Assembly (NCBI GenBank): GCA_937881505.1
Contig: CALGEM010000130.1
Span: 1-8,960 of the forward strand
DNA: 8,960 nt
Reading direction: 5' to 3'
From: an uncultured euryarchaeote
GTDB taxonomy: Archaea > Thermoplasmatota > Poseidoniia > Poseidoniales > Poseidoniaceae
A program made the translations under genes and the position numbers. Shown here one piece after another: positions 1 through 6,561 of the stretch. The notes beneath the pieces were generated by a model. It was not told the origin of the DNA. It saw nothing but the letters and a program-made list of their open reading frames with translations, and ran no database searches. Positions within the stretch are counted from its first letter, which is position 1. The number at the start of each line of letters is the position of its first letter.

Positions 1-42
1 CGTGCGCAAGTCTTGCAAAAGATAAGGCTCTAGTTTTTAACC
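1..42. other. Short unassigned stretch after the amylase break
   Basis: These 42 bases lie beyond the premature TAA of the amylase. They include a perfect 11-bp palindrome GCAAGTCTTGC (6-16) and are more AT-rich than the genes (TAGTTTTTAACC). Read on in the amylase frame, a second stop follows two codons later, then KLEPYLLQDLRT. No frame gives the expected xxNH continuation of GH13 region I. I cannot assign a function; the stretch may be foreign sequence at a junction. Confidence 0.4.
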
Positions 43-1023
43 TTAATGGAAATCCATCATCACGCGAATGCCTGCATCGTGCGCAGCGTCGATCATCGCT
101 TCGAGTTCCTCGGGCGTTCCCAATCGCGGGTCCACGCCTCGTGCTTCAACCGGCCAATAACCGTGGAAGGCGGCCACATCGTGCACACCATCAGCGGCTT
201 TCCCCGTGCCGTTGGCTGCCGTGTTGAACGGCGTGAGCCACAGAGCGTTCACACCGAGGTCAGCGAAATAGCCGGATTGAATCATGGAGGTTACACCGGC
301 AAAATCTCCACCCTGCCAATCAGCACCTTGAGCGGCGCCGGTCGCTGCCCCATCGTTGCTCTGGTTGCCGTTAACGAAACGGTCGGTCATGATCATGTAA
401 ATCAGAGCGTCTTCCCAAACAAAGGAAGCGTGAGGCCCACGCCAAAAGGGCACCAAGAGGTCGTAGGCGACATGGCCTTCCACATCGAGCCCCTCAATGA
501 GCAGACTGTGCTTCCCATCGCTCAACCCAGTCAAATCCAGAGTCCATGTTGAAGAAGCAGCATCCCAGGTCGCACCGCTTAGGGCTGTGGGTGTACCATC
601 GGGTCCTGCAAGTGAGGAGCCGGGATGATAGACAACATGCAATTCATCACCCGAAATAGAGGCCGAATAATGAGGACGGGTGTGGTCGTTGACCCGAAGA
701 AGCGAGTTCTCAATCTCATCGCAATACACACGCTCGGGGTTGCTCGGGTCAAAGATGAAGGCATCATCGACGACGAATTTGTAGCAATACAGCCCTTCAT
801 CCAATTCAACATCAACCGTCCACACGCCGTTGCTCTGGGTCATGTTCAACCGTGTATCCCAGTCCCACTCTCCTACCAATTGGACGGTCTGACCCGGTCC
901 GGTGTACATCAGTGTGGTGGCCGTTGAGGAGCGCCCTTCATCGGCCCTAACGTCGTTGCCCAGCAAGGGTGTAGCGACCACAGCAACAAGAACAAACACG
1001 ATGAAAAGAGCCGTTCGTTGCAT
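43..1023 (-). CDS. Secreted GH13 alpha-amylase, truncated at conserved region I
   Basis: This is the N-terminal part of a secreted alpha-amylase-family enzyme that would hydrolyse starch- or glycogen-like alpha-glucans outside the cell. The 326 residues start with a Sec signal peptide (hydrophobic about 6-22, no lipobox Cys). Residues about 45-111 resemble a CBM48/AMPK-type glycogen-binding fold (VQLVGEWDWD, YKFVVD). A second beta domain covers about 118-195. The GH13 barrel begins near 204, with IYMIMTDRFVNGNQSNDG (usual Ca-site style), GGDFAGV, LGVNALWLTPF, FHGYW and GIRVMMDF. The family then continues into xxNH and much later carries the nucleophile Asp and acid/base Glu. Here a His and a TAA stop follow DF, so both catalytic residues are missing. 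The start is supported by GGAGG 8 nt upstream, and it lies 3 nt after the ATPase stop. Family assignment is confident. Whether the break is real, or a contig or rearrangement junction near the window edge, cannot be told from here. Confidence 0.85.
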   Translation of the reverse strand: MQRTALFIVFVLVAVVATPLLGNDVRADEGRSSTATTLMYTGPGQTVQLVGEWDWDTRLNMTQSNGVWTVDVELDEGLYCYKFVVDDAFIFDPSNPERVYCDEIENSLLRVNDHTRPHYSASISGDELHVVYHPGSSLAGPDGTPTALSGATWDAASSTWTLDLTGLSDGKHSLLIEGLDVEGHVAYDLLVPFWRGPHASFVWEDALIYMIMTDRFVNGNQSNDGAATGAAQGADWQGGDFAGVTSMIQSGYFADLGVNALWLTPFNTAANGTGKAADGVHDVAAFHGYWPVEARGVDPRLGTPEELEAMIDAAHDAGIRVMMDFH

Positions 1024-1026
1024 GAT

Positions 1027-1821
1027 TCAAGCCTCCTTCTGAGCGTCAGCCTGTGGACGCAAAAGGGTGTTGGCCGTGTCCACCAAATCATCGAGGTGGC
1101 GGCACAGGAAGGATTGAACAAATTCGTTCGCAGGTTGCTGGTAGGCCTCAAGTGGTGGAGCGTGTTGTTGGAGCACGCCACGGTCAAGAATCGCTACGCG
1201 GTCAGCAAGGGTCATCGCTTCAATTTGGTCGTGAGTGACATAGATGGTCGTGGTTCCCAGTTCATCGTGAAGACGGCGTATCTCTTGCCGCATTTGGTGG
1301 CGAAGTTCGGCGTCCAAATTGGAAAGCGGCTCATCCATGAGCAGCACCTTGGGTCGACGAATCAAGGCACGGCCGAGCGCAACACGTTGGCGCTGACCAC
1401 CGCTGAGTTCCTTCGGTTTCTTGTCCAGATGCTCTTCAAGCTCGAGCATCATCGCTGCCTCCTTGACTCTGGAGGCCATTTCAGCATCGGAAAGCCGGTC
1501 TTTTCCTTTGACCATGCGAAGACCAAACGTCAGGTTGTCCCGAACCGTCATGTGAGGATAGAGGGCGTAGGATTGGAACACCATGCCCAAACCTCGGGCG
1601 CCGGCAGGGAGATGGTTGACGGTTACGTCATCGATGCTGATTTCACCTTCAGTGACCTCTTCCAGTCCCGCAAGCATGCGGAGCGTCGTGGATTTTCCAC
1701 AACCCGAAGGGCCGAGCAGGACAAGGAATTCACCATCATTGACCTCTAAATTCAAACCCTTAACCGCTTCAAATCCATCTTCATAGCGTTTTGATACGTT
1801 TCCAAATTTCACACTTACCAT
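1027..1821 (-). CDS. malK: MalK-type sugar ABC transporter ATPase, NBD only
   Basis: This is the ATPase that powers uptake through the two permeases encoded just upstream, acting on the cytoplasmic face of the membrane. It has 264 residues from the ATG at 1821. Walker A is GPSGCGKST (37-45), the Q-loop Gln is at 83 (FQSYALYPHMTV), the ABC signature is LSGGQ (139-143), Walker B is VLLMDEP (159-165), the D-loop is SNLD, and the H-loop His is at 197 (YVTHDQIEAMTLADR). This is the CUT1 MalK/UgpC/MsmX pattern. An in-frame ATG at 1935 would add 38 residues. I reject it because they overlap the malG coding end, while 1821 has GGTGA at proper spacing and gives a normal NBD start (VKFGNVSKRY). Family members are usually about 350-380 residues with a C-terminal OB-fold regulatory domain. 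This one ends about 25 residues after the NBD. The gene lies 4 nt after malG and 3 nt before the amylase. The exact sugar is inferred from the amylase neighbour. Confidence 0.93.
   Translation of the reverse strand: MVSVKFGNVSKRYEDGFEAVKGLNLEVNDGEFLVLLGPSGCGKSTTLRMLAGLEEVTEGEISIDDVTVNHLPAGARGLGMVFQSYALYPHMTVRDNLTFGLRMVKGKDRLSDAEMASRVKEAAMMLELEEHLDKKPKELSGGQRQRVALGRALIRRPKVLLMDEPLSNLDAELRHQMRQEIRRLHDELGTTTIYVTHDQIEAMTLADRVAILDRGVLQQHAPPLEAYQQPANEFVQSFLCRHLDDLVDTANTLLRPQADAQKEA
1032..1036 (-). promoter_or_regulatory. Ribosome binding site of the amylase gene
   Basis: AAGGAGG on the minus strand (core GGAGG here) lies 8 nt before the ATG at 1023, within the last codons of malK. It is a near-ideal site and confirms the signal-peptide start. 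Confidence 0.75.
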
Positions 1822-1825
1822 GCTC

Positions 1826-1830
1826 TCACC
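1826..1830 (-). promoter_or_regulatory. Ribosome binding site of malK, overlapping the malG stop
   Basis: GGTGA on the minus strand matches the anti-Shine-Dalgarno complement (AGGAGGTGA) and lies 4 nt before the ATG at 1821. Its TGA is also the malG stop codon, so translation of the two genes is probably coupled. It supports the 1821 start over the longer in-frame option at 1935. Confidence 0.65.
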
Positions 1831-3073
1831 CCTTGACGCCTCCAGCGGAAAGTCCCTCGATGAGGAACTTCTGGAAAAACAGGAACAGCAACGCAACGGG
1901 CAGACTGACCAGCAGGCTGGCGGCAGCAAAATCACCCCAAGCCTGTCCGGTGCTGGAAATCATGGACGCAAGGCCGACGGGCAAGGTGTACATATCGTTG
2001 GACGTGTTAAACGTCAGCGCAAGGAGGAACTCGTTCCACGCCGCCAAGAAACTGAACAGCGCCGTCACGGCCACCGCAGGAAGGGAAAGCGGCAGGACGA
2101 CCTTGGTGAAGACCTGAAATTGGGTGCAACCGTCGAGCAGGGCGGCTTCTTCCAACTCCCGTGGCACGGTGTCAAAGAACCCCTTGAGCATCCAAACGCA
2201 CAACGGAAGGGCCGTCACACAATAGGCCAGAATGAGTCCAAGGTGGGAGTTCAACAGACCGAGTGTTTTCATGACGAGGAAGTACGGAACCAGGATGATG
2301 ATGCCGGGGAACATCTGAACCAGCAAGAAGGCAAACATTGAGACGTCTCGTCCGGTGAACTTGTAGCGGCTAAAGGCGTATCCAGCGGGGATGGCCACGG
2401 CCAAACCCATCAGGGTCGTACCGACGCTGACGATGAGAGAATTGCGCATCCATGTCCAAAAGGCGTCGCTTTCCAGCATGTTGGCGAAGTGTTCACCGGT
2501 GTAAGGCCCGCCTAGGGTGCCGCCCAAAGCGTTGCCCGGCGAGAGCGCAATGTCAAGAATCCAAACAAGGGGCAACAAGGTCAGCACGACGAAGTGCAAG
2601 AGAACAAGATGGGCGCCGATGGAGCGAAGCCGGGGTTCGTAGCGTTGATTTCTTGCAAGACCGTACTCAATGGCTTCAAGGGACATTTGTCGGGTGGACC
2701 ACGCAGAGACGGGGCGACTTGATACCCACATCAGGGTAAAGGCGCCCGGTCCCACCAGCCAGCCTTGCATCCAAATATCAAATCCGGTGGCTGGAGAGGA
2801 CAACAAGCGTACAAGGCCGATGAGCAGCAGGCAACCTCCGAGTACCAGCGCAGAGTTTCGCCTTGAGGGGTTGGCTTCCTCGGGAAGCGTGTTGACCAAC
2901 ACCCCGATGACCACGACGCCAAGGACACCCAACAGCGCATTTGATTGGGTGCCTCGCAAAAGGTCGACCGCCAAGAGGACGATGTTCACCACGAAGCTCA
3001 CCAACAGCCATCGCTGGAGGGTGCTGACCTCGACGGGCGTGTACCACTGGCGCACGGTGGACTCGGAGATCAT
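1826..3073 (-). CDS. malG: MalG-type sugar ABC permease with extra N-terminal membrane domain
   Basis: This is the second membrane permease of a CUT1 carbohydrate importer. It would pair with the MalF domain of the upstream fusion and dock on the ATPase. It has 415 residues. The permease core spans about 150-415: first core helix about 152-174, then helices near 212-233, 245-269, 278-297, 333-353 and 383-402. The EAA coupling loop is at about 308-332 (EEAALLDG, then VVLPLSLP). MalG proteins are usually about 280-300 residues. The excess is an N-terminal block of about 130 residues with roughly four hydrophobic segments (about 21-40, 45-61, 74-92, 104-118) that I do not recognise. The start at 3073 is well supported. 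It has GGAGG 7 nt upstream and forms an ATGA overlap with the stop of the preceding gene, so the extension should be translated. A longer frame starting at 3154 is rejected because it lies inside the preceding gene and lacks these signals. Confidence 0.92.
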   Translation of the reverse strand: MISESTVRQWYTPVEVSTLQRWLLVSFVVNIVLLAVDLLRGTQSNALLGVLGVVVIGVLVNTLPEEANPSRRNSALVLGGCLLLIGLVRLLSSPATGFDIWMQGWLVGPGAFTLMWVSSRPVSAWSTRQMSLEAIEYGLARNQRYEPRLRSIGAHLVLLHFVVLTLLPLVWILDIALSPGNALGGTLGGPYTGEHFANMLESDAFWTWMRNSLIVSVGTTLMGLAVAIPAGYAFSRYKFTGRDVSMFAFLLVQMFPGIIILVPYFLVMKTLGLLNSHLGLILAYCVTALPLCVWMLKGFFDTVPRELEEAALLDGCTQFQVFTKVVLPLSLPAVAVTALFSFLAAWNEFLLALTFNTSNDMYTLPVGLASMISSTGQAWGDFAAASLLVSLPVALLFLFFQKFLIEGLSAGGVKG

Positions 3074-5694
3074 GCAGCTGCCTCCGTTGCTTGCGTGCGT
3101 TTCATGTAGGTCCACGAAAAGGCGACCAGCATCATGAAGATGACCACAGACCATGCGGCAGCAACACCGTATGCGCCGTCCCTGAAGGCCACATCGTAAA
3201 CGTAGGTGATGAGAATGTCCGTTTGCCCGGGCTCACCGAAATACAGGTCGGGACCGCCATCGGTGAGCAGGTAAATGACGTTGAACATGTTGAATGTCCA
3301 GATGAAACCGAGTAAAGAAAGGGGCACGAGGGCGCTCTTCAAATTCGGGAGCGTTAGGTGCCTGAAGGTGTCCCAAGCACCCACGCCATCGAGTTGAGCC
3401 GCCTCGTACATCTCGCGAGGGAGGGCCTGAAGCGCACCGCTCAAGGACATCATCATGAACGGCACACCGAGCCAAATATTCACGAAAATAACGACAATTT
3501 GGGCACCGGTTGGCTCGGCGAGGAAGTGGAGATTGGTTCCCAAGACGGCGTTAACCAAACCTTCGGGTTGGAACATGCCCTTCCAAACGAGCACGGAAAT
3601 GTAGGAGGGAATCGCCCACGGAAGGAGAAGAACCGTACGATAGGCGGTCTTTCCTCGAATGTTGGCGTATTGAAGAACCATCGCCAAGAATAATCCCAAA
3701 CCAATGTGGGCCGCGACGTTCACCACCGTCCATACCAGCGTAAACAAGGTGACACGAAGGAAGCCCGAAGCCGTGAAGACCTCAATGAAATTCGCCAAGC
3801 CGATGAAGGCTTGGTCGCCAAGTCGGGTTGCATCGGCGTCGGTGAAGGCGAGCCAAATTCCGTACAACACCGGATAGAAGGTGAGGATGGCGAGGGCAAA
3901 CATCGCTGGTGCGATGTAGAAATGGGCTGACCTTCCGTGAAGACGACCGGCTCGCACATCCATTGCTCGACCGTACCCCAGGAGCACAACAAGCGAGAGG
4001 AAAATGGCACCCAACGCAAACAGGACCGGCGAGGTATCGCCCGCACTTGGAAGCACATCGCCCACCGTCGTGCTCAAACTGGCCTCAAAGACGACGGACG
4101 TATCACCTTGAACCACGACCTCGTGAAGGACATTGGGCACCATGCCGGTCAGGTCGCATTCCACCAAGGCGGCACCTGCCGGAATGAGGCGTTCGCCGTT
4201 TCGTTCAACCATTTCTTGGCCGTCAGCTGTGCAGGGTGAATAATGGGGCAGGGCCTCGCCCGAGAAGGTGGATTGAACCAAGCGACTGTGAAGTTCTCCA
4301 TCAACGAGAACGCTGTAGGTGGATGAACCATCGGTGGTGAAATTCACGGATACGGTCCGATAACCACGGTTGGCAGGTGGTGCATCAGCGCGTTGCAACC
4401 CGTCGACGATGGAAATCAATTCATCGTTGGCGCCGGTCAAGGCATCTTGAGCCGTGGCCGTTTCGGTGTAGACTTGCTCAAAAGCGGTCACCAGAGGGCC
4501 GTAGACCATCGCCATGGCCCGCGTGGTGGGGGCGGGTGTTCCGGCCTGAATTTGGTCCATGAATCCGGAGAGGACCGGGTCAGCGTTGATGTCGGAATCG
4601 TTGGTCAGTGAAACGTGTGTGGGTAAGGTGTACGTTTCCAAAGCAAAGGATTTCTGAACATCCTCGCTTGACAGGTAGAGGGCAAGGTCCACAGCGGCCA
4701 TTTTGTGAGAACTCTGTTTGCTCACCGTCCAACCCTTGTAGGTCACCAAAGGCGCCACTCGCTCACCCGTTTCGGCAATGGTGGGCAACATTGCTTGGCC
4801 CACATCAAGGCGGCTCGCTTCGTAGGTGGCCCAATTCCATGGTCCATCAACGATCATGGCGGCTTTTGAGCCAATAAACTGGTTTTTCATGCCCTCTGTT
4901 TGGGTACCGGTGGCGACCACGCCGTGTTCGAGCTCCAAGTCAAGCAGCCAGTCGAGGGCCTCAGCAGACCCTGAGGAATTCAACGTCGGCTGTCCGGTTT
5001 GGTTGAACAGCGAGCCGTTGTAGCCTGCTTGGAAACCAAACCACCAGTATGCGGATTTCACCGGAAGAGCAAGTCCCTGCACGTCTTGGTAGGTCAGCGT
5101 TTGAGCCGCTTCAAGCAGGTCATGTTGTGTCCATGAAGCATCAGGGTAATCGACCCCTCTGGCATCAAAGAGAGCCTTATTGTAAACCAAGGAGAGAGCA
5201 TCTTGGCTTGCTGGAAGACCGTACAAGGCATCGCCATAACGCATGGCATGAAGCGAGCGAGCGTCAAATTCAGCTCGCTCAACCGGGGTAAGATGGGGAC
5301 GAAGGTCCTCAAGAAGAGGGAAACCGTCAACACGAACCTCACCGATGGCACCCAACTGGTCGCTGGATAAACGCATGAGGTCGGGGGCTTCACCGCCTTG
5401 TGCAGCGGTCATGAACAGGTTGTCTGCATCCCCGAAAGGTACGAGCGCCACATCAACGGTCACGTTTGGATGCAGTGACTCAAAGGCCCTAACCGACTGA
5501 AGAAAGACATTCTCTTCCTTGCTTTCAGCCGCAAAGGTGTGCCAAACGGTCAAGGTGATGGCTTCACCTTCACCATCAATCTCAGCCAAGCCGTCATCGC
5601 TACCGCCCAGGCAACCTGATACAAGCAACGCACCCACCATCAGGAACGCCAAGCAAACTTGCTTGGCCCTTGGCTGGCGACCAATCACGGCCAT
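3070..5694 (-). CDS. malEF: Fused lipoprotein maltodextrin-binding protein and MalF-type permease
   Basis: This 874-residue protein combines the substrate-binding protein and the first permease of a CUT1 sugar importer, which are normally two proteins. Residues 12-28 form a lipoprotein signal with lipobox LVSGC (Cys28). Residues about 45-435 are an SBP_bac_1 / MalE-like binding domain (LTVWHTFAAES, GGEAPDLMRLS, AAMIVDGPWNWATYE). Residues about 445-545 are an unrecognised beta-rich linker domain with only two cysteines (488 and 513), a possible disulfide. A membrane helix lies at about 556-574, then a MalF core: helices near 593-617, 648-676, 686-707, 731-755, 788-811 and 843-862. The EAA loop is at about 762-783 (MYEAAQLDG, then LTLP). 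The frame is continuous, with no internal stop between modules. It is the first gene of the operon, with a TATA box about 25 nt upstream and no clear ribosome binding site. Its stop overlaps the malG start. Maltodextrin specificity is inferred from MalE-like motifs and the amylase; glycerol-phosphate or other sugars remain possible. Confidence 0.92.
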   Translation of the reverse strand: MAVIGRQPRAKQVCLAFLMVGALLVSGCLGGSDDGLAEIDGEGEAITLTVWHTFAAESKEENVFLQSVRAFESLHPNVTVDVALVPFGDADNLFMTAAQGGEAPDLMRLSSDQLGAIGEVRVDGFPLLEDLRPHLTPVERAEFDARSLHAMRYGDALYGLPASQDALSLVYNKALFDARGVDYPDASWTQHDLLEAAQTLTYQDVQGLALPVKSAYWWFGFQAGYNGSLFNQTGQPTLNSSGSAEALDWLLDLELEHGVVATGTQTEGMKNQFIGSKAAMIVDGPWNWATYEASRLDVGQAMLPTIAETGERVAPLVTYKGWTVSKQSSHKMAAVDLALYLSSEDVQKSFALETYTLPTHVSLTNDSDINADPVLSGFMDQIQAGTPAPTTRAMAMVYGPLVTAFEQVYTETATAQDALTGANDELISIVDGLQRADAPPANRGYRTVSVNFTTDGSSTYSVLVDGELHSRLVQSTFSGEALPHYSPCTADGQEMVERNGERLIPAGAALVECDLTGMVPNVLHEVVVQGDTSVVFEASLSTTVGDVLPSAGDTSPVLFALGAIFLSLVVLLGYGRAMDVRAGRLHGRSAHFYIAPAMFALAILTFYPVLYGIWLAFTDADATRLGDQAFIGLANFIEVFTASGFLRVTLFTLVWTVVNVAAHIGLGLFLAMVLQYANIRGKTAYRTVLLLPWAIPSYISVLVWKGMFQPEGLVNAVLGTNLHFLAEPTGAQIVVIFVNIWLGVPFMMMSLSGALQALPREMYEAAQLDGVGAWDTFRHLTLPNLKSALVPLSLLGFIWTFNMFNVIYLLTDGGPDLYFGEPGQTDILITYVYDVAFRDGAYGVAAAWSVVIFMMLVAFSWTYMKRTQATEAAA
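3081..3085 (-). promoter_or_regulatory. Ribosome binding site of malG
   Basis: GGAGG on the minus strand lies 7 nt before the ATG at 3073, inside the end of the fusion gene. It decides the malG start, which matters because the unusual N-terminal membrane extension begins there. Confidence 0.75.
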
Positions 5695-5715
5695 GATTGA
5701 CCCAGAGGGAGGGTT

Positions 5716-5723
5716 GAATTAAA
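5716..5723 (-). promoter_or_regulatory. TATA box of the alpha-glucan operon (leaderless)
   Basis: The minus strand reads TTTAATTC, the most AT-rich stretch in the 55-nt gap. It is centred 25-26 nt upstream of the ATG at 5694, the spacing expected when transcription starts at or next to the start codon. No GGAGG-type site precedes that ATG. Overlapping short palindromes CTCGTGCGAG (5725-5734) and GTGCGAGCAC (5728-5737) lie directly upstream, where the TFB-recognition element would sit. They could be an operator, but this is speculative. Confidence 0.6.
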
Positions 5724-5749
5724 CCTCGTGCGAGCACCGGGAAGGTCGT

Positions 5750-6424
5750 TCATTCAAACCCCATCAGAGGAAGGATATCCCGAAGGTCCTTGTTGCGAAC
5801 TACGGGCACGCCTGCCGAAGCAAACGCCTCTTCCGAAGACGCACGACTGGGATTGAATCCGATGAAACGGCTCCCTTCTACCTGCATGGAGAGGTCCATT
5901 TCTGAATCCCCCACTGAGACACAGGCTTCAGCGTCAAAACCGTTCATCTCAAGCAGGCGAGTGATGATTTCACCCTTGCCAGTTGCATGGAGTCGACAAA
6001 CGCCCTCATCGGTCAAGTAACCCTCGTCGTCAAAGACAAACCCGTTGGCAATCCAGTCGTCGACATTGAGCATGCTTGCAATCGAACTGACAAAGAGGTC
6101 AACACCTGCGCTGACGATGGCGACAAAGACGCCTTCATCCTTCAGACGCTGAACCGTATCCCGTGCACCAGGCATCAACTTGACACCAGCGTACGACCGG
6201 AACAGCTCATCCTGATGGATGGGGTCCTGGACCGCCTTCCACATTTGGATGTCCGAGCGCATGAACTCCACGTCGCTGATCTCTCCTCGGATAAACCGAT
6301 TCAGGTTCAGCGCATTGTCCGTTCCAAAAGCATCGTGCAGCGTTCTCCATGAACTGACAGCGTCCACGAGGACGCCATCGCAATCGAACACAACCACATC
6401 TGGCCGTCTACGAGCGTCTTCCAT
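5750..6424 (-). CDS. HAD-superfamily phosphatase, phosphoserine-phosphatase-like (SerB-type)
   Basis: This is a cytoplasmic haloacid-dehalogenase-fold phosphatase of 224 residues with all four motifs. Motif I is VFDCDGVLVD, with nucleophile Asp14 and acid/base Asp16. Motif II is IVSAGVD (Ser105). The motif III Lys is probably Lys150 in GKGEI. Motif IV is VGDSEMD (Asp173, Asp177), which binds Mg. A small cap of about 65 residues lies between motifs I and II (about 20-85), as in the HAD-IB class containing SerB. That makes phosphoserine phosphatase the nearest named function, but a sugar-phosphate or other small phosphomonoester is equally possible from sequence alone. Length is normal and the gene looks intact. 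It is separated from the pilin-like gene by 137 nt containing hairpins. It ends 55 nt before the sugar operon, which has its own promoter. A functional link to the sugar genes is therefore possible but not shown. Confidence 0.85.
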   Translation of the reverse strand: MEDARRRPDVVVFDCDGVLVDAVSSWRTLHDAFGTDNALNLNRFIRGEISDVEFMRSDIQMWKAVQDPIHQDELFRSYAGVKLMPGARDTVQRLKDEGVFVAIVSAGVDLFVSSIASMLNVDDWIANGFVFDDEGYLTDEGVCRLHATGKGEIITRLLEMNGFDAEACVSVGDSEMDLSMQVEGSRFIGFNPSRASSEEAFASAGVPVVRNKDLRDILPLMGFE

Positions 6425-6445
6425 GCAGATACCTGCACTGCCTAC

Positions 6446-6453
6446 CTTGAAAG
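6446..6453 (-). promoter_or_regulatory. Possible weak TATA box of the HAD phosphatase gene
   Basis: The minus strand reads CGAAGC then CTTTCAAG, centred 25-26 nt upstream of the ATG at 6424. This is the same spacing as the better TATA box of the sugar operon. The box is degenerate and the call rests mainly on position. No strong ribosome binding site precedes this ATG, which fits a leaderless transcript. Confidence 0.35.
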
Positions 6454-6481
6454 GCTTCGCACATCACAACAAGCGCACCAA

Positions 6482-6512
6482 GGAGAGGAGGCCCCGAGGG
6501 GCCTCGCTCTCC
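6482..6512 (-). terminator. Strong GC-rich hairpin downstream of the adhesin-pilin gene
   Basis: Arms GAGGCCCC (6488-6495) and GGGGCCTC (6498-6505) pair perfectly. After a single bulged base (6506), GGAGAG (6482-6487) pairs with CTCTCC (6507-6512), giving a 14-bp stem. On the minus strand it lies about 50 nt after the stop codon at 6562. The following DNA is moderately T-rich (TTGGTGCGCTTGTTGTG) but has no T-run, so termination is only one possibility. mRNA 3'-end protection or a small structured RNA are others. Confidence 0.4.
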
Positions 6513-6515
6513 GAG

Positions 6516-6540
6516 GCGTTCGTCCGTAGGACGAAGTCGC
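6516..6540 (-). terminator. Second hairpin between the adhesin-pilin stop and the first hairpin
   Basis: TTCGTCC (6519-6525) pairs perfectly with GGACGAA (6529-6535) around a 3-nt loop. Past a 2-nt bulge the stem can extend by GCG/CGC (6516-6518 with 6538-6540). It begins about 22 nt after the stop codon on the transcribed strand and stacks in tandem with the next hairpin. It is probably part of the same transcript-end structure. Confidence 0.3.
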
Positions 6541-6561
6541 TGATTCGACGTCAGTCAAGCC

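Noticed and set aside
6..16. Palindrome GCAAGTCTTGC as an insertion-sequence end or attachment site
   Set aside because: No matching copy, target duplication or transposase is visible, and the stretch is only 42 bases long.
46..552. 168-residue plus-strand open frame at the left edge
   Set aside because: It mirrors the amylase barrel region, shows no motif, and has no ribosome binding site or promoter.
1018..1749. 243-residue plus-strand open frame
   Set aside because: It is antisense to the malK gene with all ABC ATPase motifs on the other strand, and has no credible domain of its own.
1822..1935. Longer malK start at 1935
   Set aside because: The extra 38 residues come from the malG coding end in another frame. 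The ATG at 1821 has a GGTGA site and matches normal NBD starts.
3074..3154. Longer malG start at 3154
   Set aside because: The added residues overlap the end of the fusion gene. The ATG at 3073 has GGAGG at 7 nt and the classic ATGA overlap.
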